A stretch of DNA of 64,000 bases from Halobacteriovoraceae bacterium (GTDB taxonomy: Bacteria > Bdellovibrionota > Bacteriovoracia > Bacteriovoracales > Bacteriovoracaceae). The DNA lies in assembly GCA_002712005.1 (NCBI GenBank), contig PASP01000017.1, forward strand, positions 1-64,000, read 5' to 3'. The notes under the pieces were generated by a model that was not told the DNA's origin, searched no databases, and saw only the letters and a program-made list of their open reading frames with translations. Positions 1-8,366 of this stretch are shown one piece after another. The position numbers and the translations under genes are program-made. How positions within the stretch are numbered: position 1 is the stretch's first letter; the number at the start of each line of letters is the position of its first letter.

Positions 1-174
1 ACATTACTAACTTCTACTTTAGCTTCTGCTTTATGGATTGGATTTAGTTACGCCGAGATTTTAGTTCTGTCTAAAATGCCCGATTATCCTTCTCGTCTTC
101 TTCTGCTCCGAAGAGCAAAACTTTTACTGTATTCAAATGTTAAAGATCAAATTTTTCAAGTGTCGGAACTTTAA
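1..174 (+). CDS. 3' end of an unidentified protein (partial)
   Basis: Frame 1 is open from the window edge for 57 codons and ends at TAA. The visible tail has a short hydrophobic stretch (ALWIGFSYAEILVL) and then a basic, leucine-rich segment (RLLLLRRAKLLLY). This may be the end of a membrane-associated protein, but nothing identifies a family. A terminator-like hairpin with a T run follows within 45 bases, which supports this being a real gene end on this strand. Confidence 0.45.
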   Translation, partial: TLLTSTLASALWIGFSYAEILVLSKMPDYPSRLLLLRRAKLLLYSNVKDQIFQVSEL

Positions 175-190
175 AGTCAGAAAAACATCA

Positions 191-217
191 TGTCAACAAT
201 TTTGTTAACATTTTTTT
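191..217 (+). terminator. AT-rich rho-independent terminator
   Basis: TGTCAACAA and TTGTTAACA form an inverted repeat with one mismatch and a very tight loop, followed by seven T. It sits just after the stop of the partial gene at the window edge. The stem is weak because it is AT-rich. Confidence 0.45.
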
Positions 218-429
218 CTGTGTTTCTAACCACTTAGGTTTTGTTAAGAACCGTTTCGTTTGTTTCGACAAGGCGGGATATTATAGACTTCCCTATCCCA
301 CGTCAATACTTTTTTTTCGAAATATTAATTTTTTTTCATATCAATATTTTTTAGTGAAATTTCGTATCGGTAAAATGATCTCTTATATTGAGGAAAAAAT
401 GACGGGCCAATAAAGATTCTAAACTTCGG

Positions 430-435
430 TATAAT
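430..435 (+). promoter_or_regulatory. -10 box TATAAT placed for a leaderless transcript
   Basis: A perfect TATAAT ends six bases before the ATG of the next gene, so transcription would begin at or near the A of the start codon. No Shine-Dalgarno sequence lies in between. I see no convincing -35 box at 16-18 bp. Confidence 0.5.
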
Positions 436-441
436 ACTTAT

Positions 442-828
442 ATGAATAGCTTAGAAGATAAGATTCACAAGGCCATTGAGCATGGTTTAGGCAAAGTACC
501 ATGGGTTCTTTTAAGAAGTAGAAATGAATTCTTTCAGTTTGAATGCTTATTCAATAAGAATGACTTCCCCCTATTAAATGAAAATAAGCAGTATTCTCTC
601 TATCAAATCACAGCTTTAGAAAGATTCTTATCCAAGAAGAATGGAATCCTATCGCCTAAGCTATTAACAAGCTTCTACAGTGACAAAGACCCTTTCACAT
701 TTTGTTATATTATAGAATGGGAACAGCTTCAAAAAACGATTCTGCTTATTGAAATCAAAAACATTCTTATAAAAGAAAAAGACATAAAAAAAACGATGGA
801 AATTATTAAAAAAATTTTTCAGCAATAG
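442..828 (+). CDS. hypothetical protein, first gene of a pair with a PilZ protein
   Basis: 128 aa, mostly charged and soluble, with no signal peptide or membrane segment. The C-terminus is very lysine/isoleucine-rich and probably helical. I recognise no family. The PilZ gene begins 14 bp after the stop, so the two are probably cotranscribed and may act together. There is no ribosome binding site before the ATG; a perfect TATAAT six bases upstream suggests a leaderless mRNA. The stop is TAG, followed in frame two codons later by TAA TAA, so leakage past it would add only two residues. Confidence 0.7.
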   Translation: MNSLEDKIHKAIEHGLGKVPWVLLRSRNEFFQFECLFNKNDFPLLNENKQYSLYQITALERFLSKKNGILSPKLLTSFYSDKDPFTFCYIIEWEQLQKTILLIEIKNILIKEKDIKKTMEIIKKIFQQ

Positions 829-842
829 GGATAATAAATCAT

Positions 843-1265
843 ATGGATAAAAGAAGCTTTCCTCGTTACGACACCATTCATCTCAAAGCCTATCTTGTCT
901 TCTTCTCTCAAAATAAACCACAACAGGATTCTGAATCAAAGTATTGGGTTAAAGATATATCTCTAGGTGGGCTTCAAATCTTCAGTGAAAAAGACATCAC
1001 CACTTTTAAAGAAAATAGAGAAACAAAACTTAAGGCCAGATTTTTCTTAGGCGAAAAGTTTGTCAGGGATATTTTCATTGAACAGGTATGGTCAAAAGAG
1101 AGTAAAGTCGATAAGGCCAAGTATTCAAACTATCCCCTTCAACTATTGGAAGGAATGAATAAGATCAACAAGCAATACGGTTTGAAACTTTACTTTGAAG
1201 AAGAAAAAGATTTTAAAAACTGGAGAACACTCATCCAGGCCATTCATAATTCAAAATTGAAATGA
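843..1265 (+). CDS. PilZ domain protein
   Basis: 140 aa. PilZ domains bind cyclic di-GMP through an RxxxR motif and a D/NxSxxG motif. Both are visible: RSFPR at residues 4-8 and DISLGG at about residue 39. The domain fills most of the protein, with no output domain attached, so it is probably a small adaptor that passes the c-di-GMP signal to a partner, perhaps the preceding gene product. Seen: motifs and gene order. Family knowledge: ligand. The target is unknown. Confidence 0.85.
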   Translation: MDKRSFPRYDTIHLKAYLVFFSQNKPQQDSESKYWVKDISLGGLQIFSEKDITTFKENRETKLKARFFLGEKFVRDIFIEQVWSKESKVDKAKYSNYPLQLLEGMNKINKQYGLKLYFEEEKDFKNWRTLIQAIHNSKLK

Positions 1266-1298
1266 AGAAAAGTGATTAAGAAAAGTGATTAAGAAAAG
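1265..1298. repeat. 13-bp tandem repeat, about 2.6 copies
   Basis: AAGAAAAGTGATT occurs twice in direct succession plus a partial third copy (AAGAAAAG). The array lies between two convergent genes and includes the stop codon of the minus-strand glycosyltransferase. It looks like a replication-slippage duplication. Confidence 0.75.
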
Positions 1299-2518
1299 AT
1301 AAAAATGGCATCCAGTTGTGTGTAATACTCTTGCTCAATACTATCCCCCTTGGCCCTTCCCTTTTGAATAAGAGAGAAGCGCTCTTGTGAGCAGGCCGTT
1401 TCAATACAGGAGAGAAGACCATGATAATCATAGGGAAGGAAAGTTAAGGCCGAAATATTTTCTTCAATCAACTCCCCCGCTCCACCGAGGGCCGTCGATA
1501 TCAGTGGAGTTCCTGAACGATAAGATTCAACCACGACTCGACCAAAAGGTTCTGGGCGTAGAGAACTATGGATAAATAGATCGCTATTTGAAAAGATATG
1601 GGAGGGTGATTTGAGTCCTTTGAACTTAACAAAGTCACACTTATACTTTTTCAAAATAGCATTAAGTTGATCTTTGTATCCAAAATGATCTCCTGTGGTC
1701 TTATATATTTCATCCCCATAGATATGAAATTCAGAAATACCGATCTCTTTTAGAGACTTTTCAAAGAGGCAGGCAAATTGAACAAGAAAGTGAATACCTT
1801 TCCAAGGGGCAAACATGGAGGCCGTAGATAAGATAAAATTCTTATCTTTTTGGGAAGCACTTGGTGAATAAGATATCTCTCCTACAGGATTATAAAGAGT
1901 CCACGATTTGGCCTTTGCTGGTAATGCTTTTTTTATACTACGGGAAACATCATAGGAGTTTCCGATAAATTCGAGGGAACAGCTTGAAAAAAAGGAGAAG
2001 AATTTCCAACACCAAGAAAATAAATCTTTTAAGGATAGATAATCTCTAAAATGCCAAATAAGTCGACCTTTATAAGCTTTGAAAAATGAAAGAAAGAATA
2101 CCAAGGGTCCGATCTTATTTCCCCCAATCCACCATATATCGGCATCCGTCTTATTGAGTCGGTTCAAACTTTGAACACTCCAGAGATATGAGTAGATCAA
2201 AAGAGGAATTTTTAAAAATAAGAAGAAAAGACTAAGAGGTCCCTTTTCTAACTGGGATCTTCCAAGAGAATAAAAGGTACTATGATAAGCAAAGTATAAA
2301 ATCTGTTGCCTTCTAAAACCTTTACTTAAAATCAATTCCTCTAGACTCTTATCTTCTCCAGGATATTTAAAAAAAGGTATTATAAAATTGAATTCATAAT
2401 CTAAGTTCTTCTCAAGAGAGATCTTTTTTAGGTCAGTAGCTTGATTAATAAAACTTCTTTCAGCACCACCTAAATAGGGAGCATTAAAAAAGCAATGAAT
2501 CTTCTTCGTCTCTTTCAT
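1289..2518 (-). CDS. glycosyltransferase family 4 (GT-B fold)
   Basis: 409 aa. The N-terminal loop contains GGAER, the acceptor-side motif of many GT4 enzymes. The C-terminal nucleotide-sugar domain contains EPFGRVVVE, the E-x7-E motif, followed by the usual GTP and GGAGELI segments. It should transfer a sugar from an activated donor to a lipid-linked or surface glycan on the cytoplasmic face. The start overlaps the stop of the preceding glycosyltransferase by 4 bp (ATGA), so the two are translationally coupled. Last gene of a four-gene minus-strand glycan cluster. Substrate cannot be read from the sequence. Confidence 0.85.
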   Translation of the reverse strand: MKETKKIHCFFNAPYLGGAERSFINQATDLKKISLEKNLDYEFNFIIPFFKYPGEDKSLEELILSKGFRRQQILYFAYHSTFYSLGRSQLEKGPLSLFFLFLKIPLLIYSYLWSVQSLNRLNKTDADIWWIGGNKIGPLVFFLSFFKAYKGRLIWHFRDYLSLKDLFSWCWKFFSFFSSCSLEFIGNSYDVSRSIKKALPAKAKSWTLYNPVGEISYSPSASQKDKNFILSTASMFAPWKGIHFLVQFACLFEKSLKEIGISEFHIYGDEIYKTTGDHFGYKDQLNAILKKYKCDFVKFKGLKSPSHIFSNSDLFIHSSLRPEPFGRVVVESYRSGTPLISTALGGAGELIEENISALTFLPYDYHGLLSCIETACSQERFSLIQKGRAKGDSIEQEYYTQLDAIFIFS

Positions 2519-3603
2519 TGGAGATTCCTTGAAGAAGATAAGATACTTTCTTTGGAACCTTGCTCTAACAAATGAGAAAAAAGCCGGTGATAAATATCTA
2601 AAGAATGAGAAATTTTTGTATGTTGATAAACTCTAGCGCAAATAGCTTGGTAATCTTTCTCATTTAATTGAACAAAGAAGTCACGCATGGTTTGAGCATC
2701 TAACTTAAGAACCCACCCAGTCTTCTTATCATGACAAGCTTCTGGTAATCCCCCAAAAGGAGAAACGATACTTGGGGTTCCATATTGCCCGGCCTCTAAT
2801 ACCGTAAGACCAAATCCTTCATAAAAGCCTTGGGAAGAATGATCTAAGCTTAAGAGTAAATTGAAATGACATTTTTGATAAATCTTTTTCAATTCATCAT
2901 TATCGATATTCTTAATGCTTCGATGTTCAAAGAGAGAATTCTCCTCAAGGTCAAATCCACTATAGAGAATGATTTTCTTATGAGTTATCTGCGAACAGAT
3001 TTTCAGTAGTTCTTTGACTCCTTCTGCATTTTTGTGGGGAACATCTCGGGCCATACAAATGAAAGACCAAGTATCCTCTTCTAACGATTTAGGTACAAAG
3101 GAAGAATCCCTGTCTAATTGAATGCCATTATGAAGGATATAGTCTCTATCGTACCTAATTGAATAACCTTGAGATACAAGTTGCTTCTGCGTAAATTCAC
3201 TAATTGAAATATTGGCATAGGCCATTTCGAATTGCTTGAGGGCCATAGGCCTCATTAGTTTTTTAAATAATGTGAAAAGAAGATTGCGGCCTTTGAATAA
3301 AATTTCACTACCATGAAAGAAGTTAAAATGTTTGACTCGATCATTTGAGTATTTCTTTGTTCGAGATAAAATTTGATAAGAAAGTCCATGAATATGAATC
3401 ATTTCTTTGTAAGGTAATCCCTGCTTTTCAGATAGAGACTTTATTTCCGACTGATTTTTCCAAACGAAGAGATCGTATTTAATACCCAAATCTTTTAGTA
3501 CCGATTCAATATTCAGAGTAAAAGTGGATAGACCTCCTAACTTAGGAGGATAGTCGGGAGTACAAATAAGAACTGATGAATCACTATTATGATTATGAAG
3601 CAT
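2515..3603 (-). CDS. glycosyltransferase family 4
   Basis: 362 aa. It starts with the classic GT-B opening (TPDYPPKLGGLSTF) and has the C-terminal E-x7-E motif EGFGLTVLE followed by GTPSIVSPFGGLPE. Predicted role: transfer of a sugar during assembly of capsule, O-antigen or another envelope glycan. It lies 48 bp downstream of the WecA-like gene and overlaps the next glycosyltransferase by 4 bp, so it probably belongs to the same transcript. No signal peptide or membrane segment; expected to be cytoplasmic or peripheral. Confidence 0.85.
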   Translation of the reverse strand: MLHNHNSDSSVLICTPDYPPKLGGLSTFTLNIESVLKDLGIKYDLFVWKNQSEIKSLSEKQGLPYKEMIHIHGLSYQILSRTKKYSNDRVKHFNFFHGSEILFKGRNLLFTLFKKLMRPMALKQFEMAYANISISEFTQKQLVSQGYSIRYDRDYILHNGIQLDRDSSFVPKSLEEDTWSFICMARDVPHKNAEGVKELLKICSQITHKKIILYSGFDLEENSLFEHRSIKNIDNDELKKIYQKCHFNLLLSLDHSSQGFYEGFGLTVLEAGQYGTPSIVSPFGGLPEACHDKKTGWVLKLDAQTMRDFFVQLNEKDYQAICARVYQHTKISHSLDIYHRLFSHLLEQGSKESILSSSRNLQ

Positions 3604-3651
3604 ATTAACTAAGATAAGGGAGGTTGGAATTAAAAAAAAGAAAAATAATTC

Positions 3652-4977
3652 TTAGGCGGCTTTTTTATGAGTATCGTCATGGGAAGAACCTCTATCCGAG
3701 TGATCTTCTCCACTATCCTCTTCCTTAAGAGAGCTCCGATTTTCTTGGTACTCTCCTTTGAAGTCTTCAAGGGAAACAATTTCAAGTTCGAAAGAATCTA
3801 CAGAAAGTGAATTAATCACACTTACATCTTTCTTTAATAGATAATCGAATAATGAAGCAGGTGTAAGTTCGAGGTGATCTTGTCCATTCCAATGCTTCTT
3901 TCCAATACTCATATAAGCACCAATCATGATAATCACTTGTGAAATAATTCCAATCAAAGGTCCAAAGTAATGAGTAATCCCAAGAGAAACTACCATTACT
4001 ACGGCATAGGAAAGAGCAAAAACAGAACTTGCCTTGCTAGGGCTCATCCCATAATAGTTTCTAAGGAGATGGTGAATATGGTACTTATCTCCACTAAAAG
4101 GAGACTTCTTATTGTAAATTCTTCTAAGAAAGCTAATTCCTAACTCAGTCATAGGTAGAGAAAGAGGAAAGAGGGACATAGATAGACAACTTAAAGGAGC
4201 ATATCCACGAGCGTACATACTCGTAAAGAGCATTGCGCTGAGAAGTAGAGAAAAAAGCCCGACAAAAGATCCCCCAATTTCACCCAGATGAATTTTGGCA
4301 GGTTCTTTATTGAATAAATAAAAAGCAGCAATTGCAGATATTCCAACAAAGGCTCCCATCAAAGTAGAAGCAATATCAAAATTAAAGGCGATAATTGCAT
4401 AGGTTCCATAGGTCACAGAAGCAATTTTGATAGTCAAAGTATCTAAACCGTCTAAGAGATTACTGCCGTTTAAGACTCCGAGTCCCCAGAACATCGTAAT
4501 GACAAAGGCCAAAGCTGACCATTGGTGAAAAAGGATACGTGACTCTAAAACAGAGAAAACACCAATACTCGTAATTTGAAGAGCTAACTTAATGATAGGT
4601 CTTAATTCAAAACGGTCATCCAAATAACCATAGGCCATTACAATAACAGCACATACACTCCAATATTTCATAGAGTACATATCAAGGGTGGAAAAGAGAC
4701 GACTAAAATTAGGGTGATGGTAAAGAAATTGAACACCACAAAGGATACCAAAACTAAGAGGAAGTCCTCCTAATTGAACTGCATTTGTCGTCGACTTTCT
4801 TGCAGGAACATGAAAGGCCCTTTTGAAGAGACCGGTCAGCCCTTGATAAGAAAAAGACTTGGCCATTAACAAAAGTGAGAACCCAGCAATACAAGTAAAA
4901 AAAACAGTTGGAAAAATATAGAAAAAATCAGAGTGAAAAAGTGTGCTTTTTAAAAATATTAGGGCTTCATGAATCAC
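3652..4977 (-). CDS. WecA/TagO-type undecaprenyl-phosphate sugar-1-phosphate transferase
   Basis: 441 aa, polytopic (about ten hydrophobic segments). Polyprenyl-phosphate N-acetylhexosamine-1-phosphate transferase signatures are visible: DDRFELRP (Asp-Asp pair), NLLDGLDTL (the N-x2-D-G-x-D motif) and GDKYHIHHLL (the histidine motif of WecA-like enzymes). The family moves a sugar phosphate from UDP-sugar to undecaprenyl phosphate, starting a lipid-linked glycan. The charged tail after the last helix (about 80 residues, ending EEDSGEDHSDRG...) is longer than usual. Flanking GT4 genes would extend the chain. Close relative of MraY, but the histidine motif and context favour WecA/TagO. Confidence 0.9.
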   Translation of the reverse strand: MIHEALIFLKSTLFHSDFFYIFPTVFFTCIAGFSLLLMAKSFSYQGLTGLFKRAFHVPARKSTTNAVQLGGLPLSFGILCGVQFLYHHPNFSRLFSTLDMYSMKYWSVCAVIVMAYGYLDDRFELRPIIKLALQITSIGVFSVLESRILFHQWSALAFVITMFWGLGVLNGSNLLDGLDTLTIKIASVTYGTYAIIAFNFDIASTLMGAFVGISAIAAFYLFNKEPAKIHLGEIGGSFVGLFSLLLSAMLFTSMYARGYAPLSCLSMSLFPLSLPMTELGISFLRRIYNKKSPFSGDKYHIHHLLRNYYGMSPSKASSVFALSYAVVMVVSLGITHYFGPLIGIISQVIIMIGAYMSIGKKHWNGQDHLELTPASLFDYLLKKDVSVINSLSVDSFELEIVSLEDFKGEYQENRSSLKEEDSGEDHSDRGSSHDDTHKKAA

Positions 4978-5105
4978 AGATTAATCCTCTCGAATATAAA
5001 AAATCTACTTAGGATATTTCGGATTAAAAAGAACCAATTCTTAGGCCAAAATAAAAAAAGGGCAAATTTATGAAAAATATTCTCTTTTTTGGGAGATTGA
5101 GGGAC

Positions 5106-6173
5106 TCAAATATGAAGAAAACTTCTTAATTTTGATTCATTAAGATCATACCACTTACCTATATCAAACAGAACTTGATAATTATCGAAATCAACTGAAG
5201 GACAAATATCAGCAAAGTCTTTATCTAAGAAGGCCTTCTCGCACTCTTTAGCAAAGTTAGAGAGTTCCGAAATGATTAAGCCTTTCTCATCAATTCCTTC
5301 AGCTCCCATTGGGGTAGACACAACTATGGCCTTAGAAAATAGAGACTCTACAATTTTCAATCTTGTGCCTGAACCTGACTTTAGAGGAACAAGGCTTATT
5401 TTCGTTTGGGCCAATAAGTCTTTAACCTCTCTATCTTCCAAATTCGTAAGGAGTTTGACTCCCTTACTCTTACAAAGTTCTCTCATCTCAGAAGTTGGGT
5501 TTCGACCTGCAATAACGAGTTTATCTTTTAAAGATGAAGTAAGCTCATCCAAGAAAGTTGAAAGTAAAAAATCAACAGCTTCCCTATTTGGAAAATAATC
5601 TAATGTTCCTAAGAAAGTTATCCACTGTTTATTGGTATCAGAGCTGTAATTATTCTTATCAATTAAATTAGGTAGAACAAATATTTTCCCTACTAGTTTT
5701 CCATTGAGTTCGATTAATAAGTTTTTTTCACGTTCACTACATACAAGAATATAATCACAAAGATTAAGTTGATTAGCTTCATAAAGAGAAAACTTTCTTC
5801 TCTTTGGACCATCATTTTTTCCATAATGATTTTCAAATTCTAAATTATGAGCATTATAAATGATTTTAGGTTTCCGTTTGGAGGAAGAAAATGAATAATT
5901 CCAATGAAGATATCTAAAATTATCAAGGATGAGAAAATCACATTCATTCACTTCTAGAGAAGCATAAGTAAATAAGGGTTTAATCTCTTTTCCATATTTT
6001 ATAGCGGCCAGCCATTTTGAAAGTGTACCTCTAGCACTAATTTGGTCTTGATATAAGAGCTCTAAAGAAAAACCTAACTTTCTTAAAACTTCACAAACAG
6101 CAAAGACTCTAAGGTATGCCCCGCCTCGTTGAGTACTATTATTCAAGGAAGTTAGAAACACTGCTTTATTCAA
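5106..6173 (-). CDS. glycosyltransferase family 4
   Basis: 355 aa. N-terminal GT-B fold with RGGAYLRV in the acceptor loop. The C-terminal half has FLGTLDYFPN and the donor-binding region GSGTRLKIVES followed by VSTPMGAEG, typical of glycosyl transferases 1_4/GT4. Upstream-most gene of the minus-strand glycan cluster, separated from the WecA-like gene by 128 bp, so it may have its own promoter. Sugar specificity unknown. Confidence 0.82.
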   Translation of the reverse strand: MNKAVFLTSLNNSTQRGGAYLRVFAVCEVLRKLGFSLELLYQDQISARGTLSKWLAAIKYGKEIKPLFTYASLEVNECDFLILDNFRYLHWNYSFSSSKRKPKIIYNAHNLEFENHYGKNDGPKRRKFSLYEANQLNLCDYILVCSEREKNLLIELNGKLVGKIFVLPNLIDKNNYSSDTNKQWITFLGTLDYFPNREAVDFLLSTFLDELTSSLKDKLVIAGRNPTSEMRELCKSKGVKLLTNLEDREVKDLLAQTKISLVPLKSGSGTRLKIVESLFSKAIVVSTPMGAEGIDEKGLIISELSNFAKECEKAFLDKDFADICPSVDFDNYQVLFDIGKWYDLNESKLRSFLHI

Positions 6174-6252
6174 AAGTAGACCTCAATAAAAGAATTTATT
6201 ATGATAAGATGAGTATAACAGATAATTCAACTTCAATGTACAAGGAACGATT

Positions 6253-6600
6253 ATGAAGTTATTTCCCTCATCCCTTCTTTTGGCCCTACTTATTTTCACT
6301 TCTTGTTCATCACAATCTGAAAAAGATGAGTCAAAAAACTTTCAAGTGGATCAAGCGATCGCAGATGGAAATGGAGAAATCAACTTTGCGAGGGCCCATT
6401 ATGTAGAAGCTAAAACGGATGCGATGAATAGAGTTTTAGATAAGAAAATGAGGGCCCATATTCGAGAATTCTGTGAAGAGAGAAAGTTAAATAAAAAGAT
6501 ACTCCGTATCTATGATTCACAAACAGACTTTGTCACCTTGAGGTATGATTATAAATATAATCGCAAAGTAAAAGTTTATGAATTTCAGTGCGTGCGTTAA
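6253..6600 (+). CDS. small lipoprotein of unknown function
   Basis: 115 aa. The signal peptide ends in a lipobox (FTSC, Cys at residue 18), so the mature protein should be lipid-anchored; SSQSEKDE after the Cys carries no Asp at +2, favouring the outer membrane. The body is charged with two further cysteines that could form a disulfide. AAGGA lies 6 bp before the ATG. The last bases overlap the end of the convergent response-regulator gene by 4 bp. No family recognised. Confidence 0.75.
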   Translation: MKLFPSSLLLALLIFTSCSSQSEKDESKNFQVDQAIADGNGEINFARAHYVEAKTDAMNRVLDKKMRAHIREFCEERKLNKKILRIYDSQTDFVTLRYDYKYNRKVKVYEFQCVR

Positions 6601-7043
6601 CTTTTCTTGAGGAGTTTCATTAAATCAGGATGGGTTGCCGTTGGTTCATTTGCTGACTTCTTACTTTCTTTACTCGATTCTTTTTTTAGTTCGTTTTTTA
6701 AATCTTTAATTTTCTCTATTAAGTCTTCTTCTCGAAATGGCTTTTTGACAAATCGACAATGCCCTACAGAGGCTTCGTCGAATTCCCTTCCCCCACTTAT
6801 AGCTATAATCGCTGTAGCATGATTGAGAGAATCATCTCTTCTCACATAGCGAATAAGACTTTCTCCTGTTCCAGAAACAAGATCTAAATCTGTAATAATA
6901 AGATCAAACTTATTATCCTTAAGTTTGCCAATGGCCTGAGGAACACTTTGAACAGTACTCACGTCAGAAAAGTAATTACCTAAGTAAAACTTTATCAATT
7001 CACAAATTTCAACTTCATCATCAATTACTAATAATTTTGCCAT
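6597..7043 (-). CDS. single-domain response regulator with charged tail
   Basis: 148 aa. A receiver domain fills residues 1-110: acidic pair in VIDDE, phospho-acceptor Asp in IITDLDL, and the conserved Lys in VKKPF. No DNA-binding or enzymatic output domain follows. Instead there is a Lys/Glu/Ser-rich tail of about 35 residues ending DLMKLLKKS, possibly a docking peptide. It would act as a phosphorylation-dependent adaptor. No kinase gene is adjacent. Confidence 0.88.
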   Translation of the reverse strand: MAKLLVIDDEVEICELIKFYLGNYFSDVSTVQSVPQAIGKLKDNKFDLIITDLDLVSGTGESLIRYVRRDDSLNHATAIIAISGGREFDEASVGHCRFVKKPFREEDLIEKIKDLKNELKKESSKESKKSANEPTATHPDLMKLLKKS

Positions 7044-7190
7044 TTCTCTCCTCGCATGAGTCTATTTTAAAGAAAAACAGAAATAAGAAAATAAAAAAAG
7101 ATGAGCGCCTTGCGTTATCACAAGAAGAGTTTGACCACTGTAATCAAGGAATATATAAAATTTGAAAATAAAATCTATATGGAGGTCAAA

Positions 7191-7895
7191 GTGCTCAACA
7201 AAGGCATTATTTTATTAGTTATTGGATTCATTTCTTTCTCTTCTCATGCTCAGTATTCAAATGAATCAGAAGTTTCTGTAGTCGTAACAGGTGGTAACAC
7301 TGAGGTTGAAGTTTATAACGCTAAAACTACGAATGAATACAAAATGGGTAAGAATATATTCACTCTTGGTGGTCACTATATGTACGGTACCACATCTGAT
7401 GAAATTAGCTCTAGAAACTGGGATGTTAATACTCGTTACGAAAGACTATTTAATGAGACATTTGGTACGTTTCTAGGTGTGATCTATGAAGGTGATGAAT
7501 TTGCAGGTATTGATAACCGTTTAAATGCTGACCTCGGTGGAACCTATCACTATCTTAAAACGGAAAAGATGCAAGGACGAGTTGAAGCAGGTGCTCGTTA
7601 TCGTCGTGAAGAATCTTTACTGGGAAATACTTTAAGTGAGATGCAAGGTAGAATTTACGCCATGATCGGAAAGAAGAAAACAGATAATGTGGAGATCAAA
7701 TTCTGGGCTGAGTATCTACCTAACTTCACAAACTCAACTGACTGGCAGCTCAACTTTGCTCCAAGTTTTCAATATAATTTCATGACTAATCTAGCTCTTA
7801 AGTGGAGCTATACTGGAAAGTATGACAATTTACCTGTTCCAGGTAATAAGAAGTTTGACTTTCAATACACAACTTCACTCATTGCGAATTTCTAA
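7191..7895 (+). CDS. DUF481 family outer-membrane beta-barrel protein
   Basis: About 234 aa from a GTG start. I chose this start because GGAGG lies 5 bp before it and it begins a clean signal peptide (LNKGIILLVIGFISFSSHAQ); the frame is open 90 bp further upstream but that part lacks a binding site. After cleavage comes the DUF481 opening (SEVSVVVTGGNTEVEVYNAKT) and alternating strands with aromatic belts ending in a terminal beta-strand and Phe. The family is a small outer-membrane barrel (YdiY, 'salt-induced outer membrane protein'). The 3' end overlaps the next, convergent gene by 21 bp. Confidence 0.82.
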   Translation: MLNKGIILLVIGFISFSSHAQYSNESEVSVVVTGGNTEVEVYNAKTTNEYKMGKNIFTLGGHYMYGTTSDEISSRNWDVNTRYERLFNETFGTFLGVIYEGDEFAGIDNRLNADLGGTYHYLKTEKMQGRVEAGARYRREESLLGNTLSEMQGRIYAMIGKKKTDNVEIKFWAEYLPNFTNSTDWQLNFAPSFQYNFMTNLALKWSYTGKYDNLPVPGNKKFDFQYTTSLIANF

Positions 7896-8366
7896 ATCTT
7901 TGGCCAGCTGAGATCTTAGCGCCTTTGGTATTTGGGAGATCAATTGATCTCCCTTTTTTAACCCTATTCCTAAATACGTATTTCCAATAAAGAGAAGATT
8001 GTAACCATCGTGACCAACCACTTCTTCATAAGGTATACTTTCACCCTTTAACATGGCCCTGGCCTGAGATTCCTTTAAATTTAACTTCTTTTTCTTAATT
8101 TCATTATCAAAAATTTTTACAAATCCATCAGTAATTTTATAGGGAAAGCAAACACCAGAGAAACAACGTAGCCCTATAGACTCATATTCTTCATTAACTC
8201 CCTCATGACAGAGAAATGCCTCTGCCTGATGGTTCACTAGCCATATCGCATCCTTAGTCTTAATTGCAGAAACTTCAGCCCATACTTCATAATTTAGGCC
8301 ATAGTGTTTTAGACAATAGTCTTTCAACTGTTCAAGTTCATCATTTTTTAACAAATTTACTGACAT
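7875..8366 (-). CDS. stand-alone PUA-like RNA-binding domain of an RsmF-type methyltransferase
   Basis: 163 aa. The pattern matches the C-terminal PUA-like domain found in NOL1/NOP2/RsmF 16S rRNA m5C methyltransferases: GLRCFSGV, then YEEVVGHDGYNLLF, then GIGLKKG and IPKALR. In that family the domain is normally joined to the catalytic domain; here it is a separate reading frame. Its ATG overlaps the end of the catalytic gene by 26 bp in the +1 frame, over AAAAAATGA, so it is probably made by translational coupling. Likely works with the methyltransferase to bind rRNA. Family match is from memory of the motif pattern. Confidence 0.65.
   Translation of the reverse strand: MSVNLLKNDELEQLKDYCLKHYGLNYEVWAEVSAIKTKDAIWLVNHQAEAFLCHEGVNEEYESIGLRCFSGVCFPYKITDGFVKIFDNEIKKKKLNLKESQARAMLKGESIPYEEVVGHDGYNLLFIGNTYLGIGLKKGDQLISQIPKALRSQLAKDLEIRNE

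Noticed and set aside
442-828. TAG stop of the first complete gene as another recoded codon
   Set aside because: TAA TAA follows two codons later, there is no homology beyond it, and the PilZ gene starts immediately after; this is a normal stop.
8341-8366. Classic -1 programmed frameshift in the methyltransferase gene
   Set aside because: The second frame is +1 relative to the first, and GTT AAA AAA TGA does not form an X XXY YYZ site; coupling or a +1 event remains possible.
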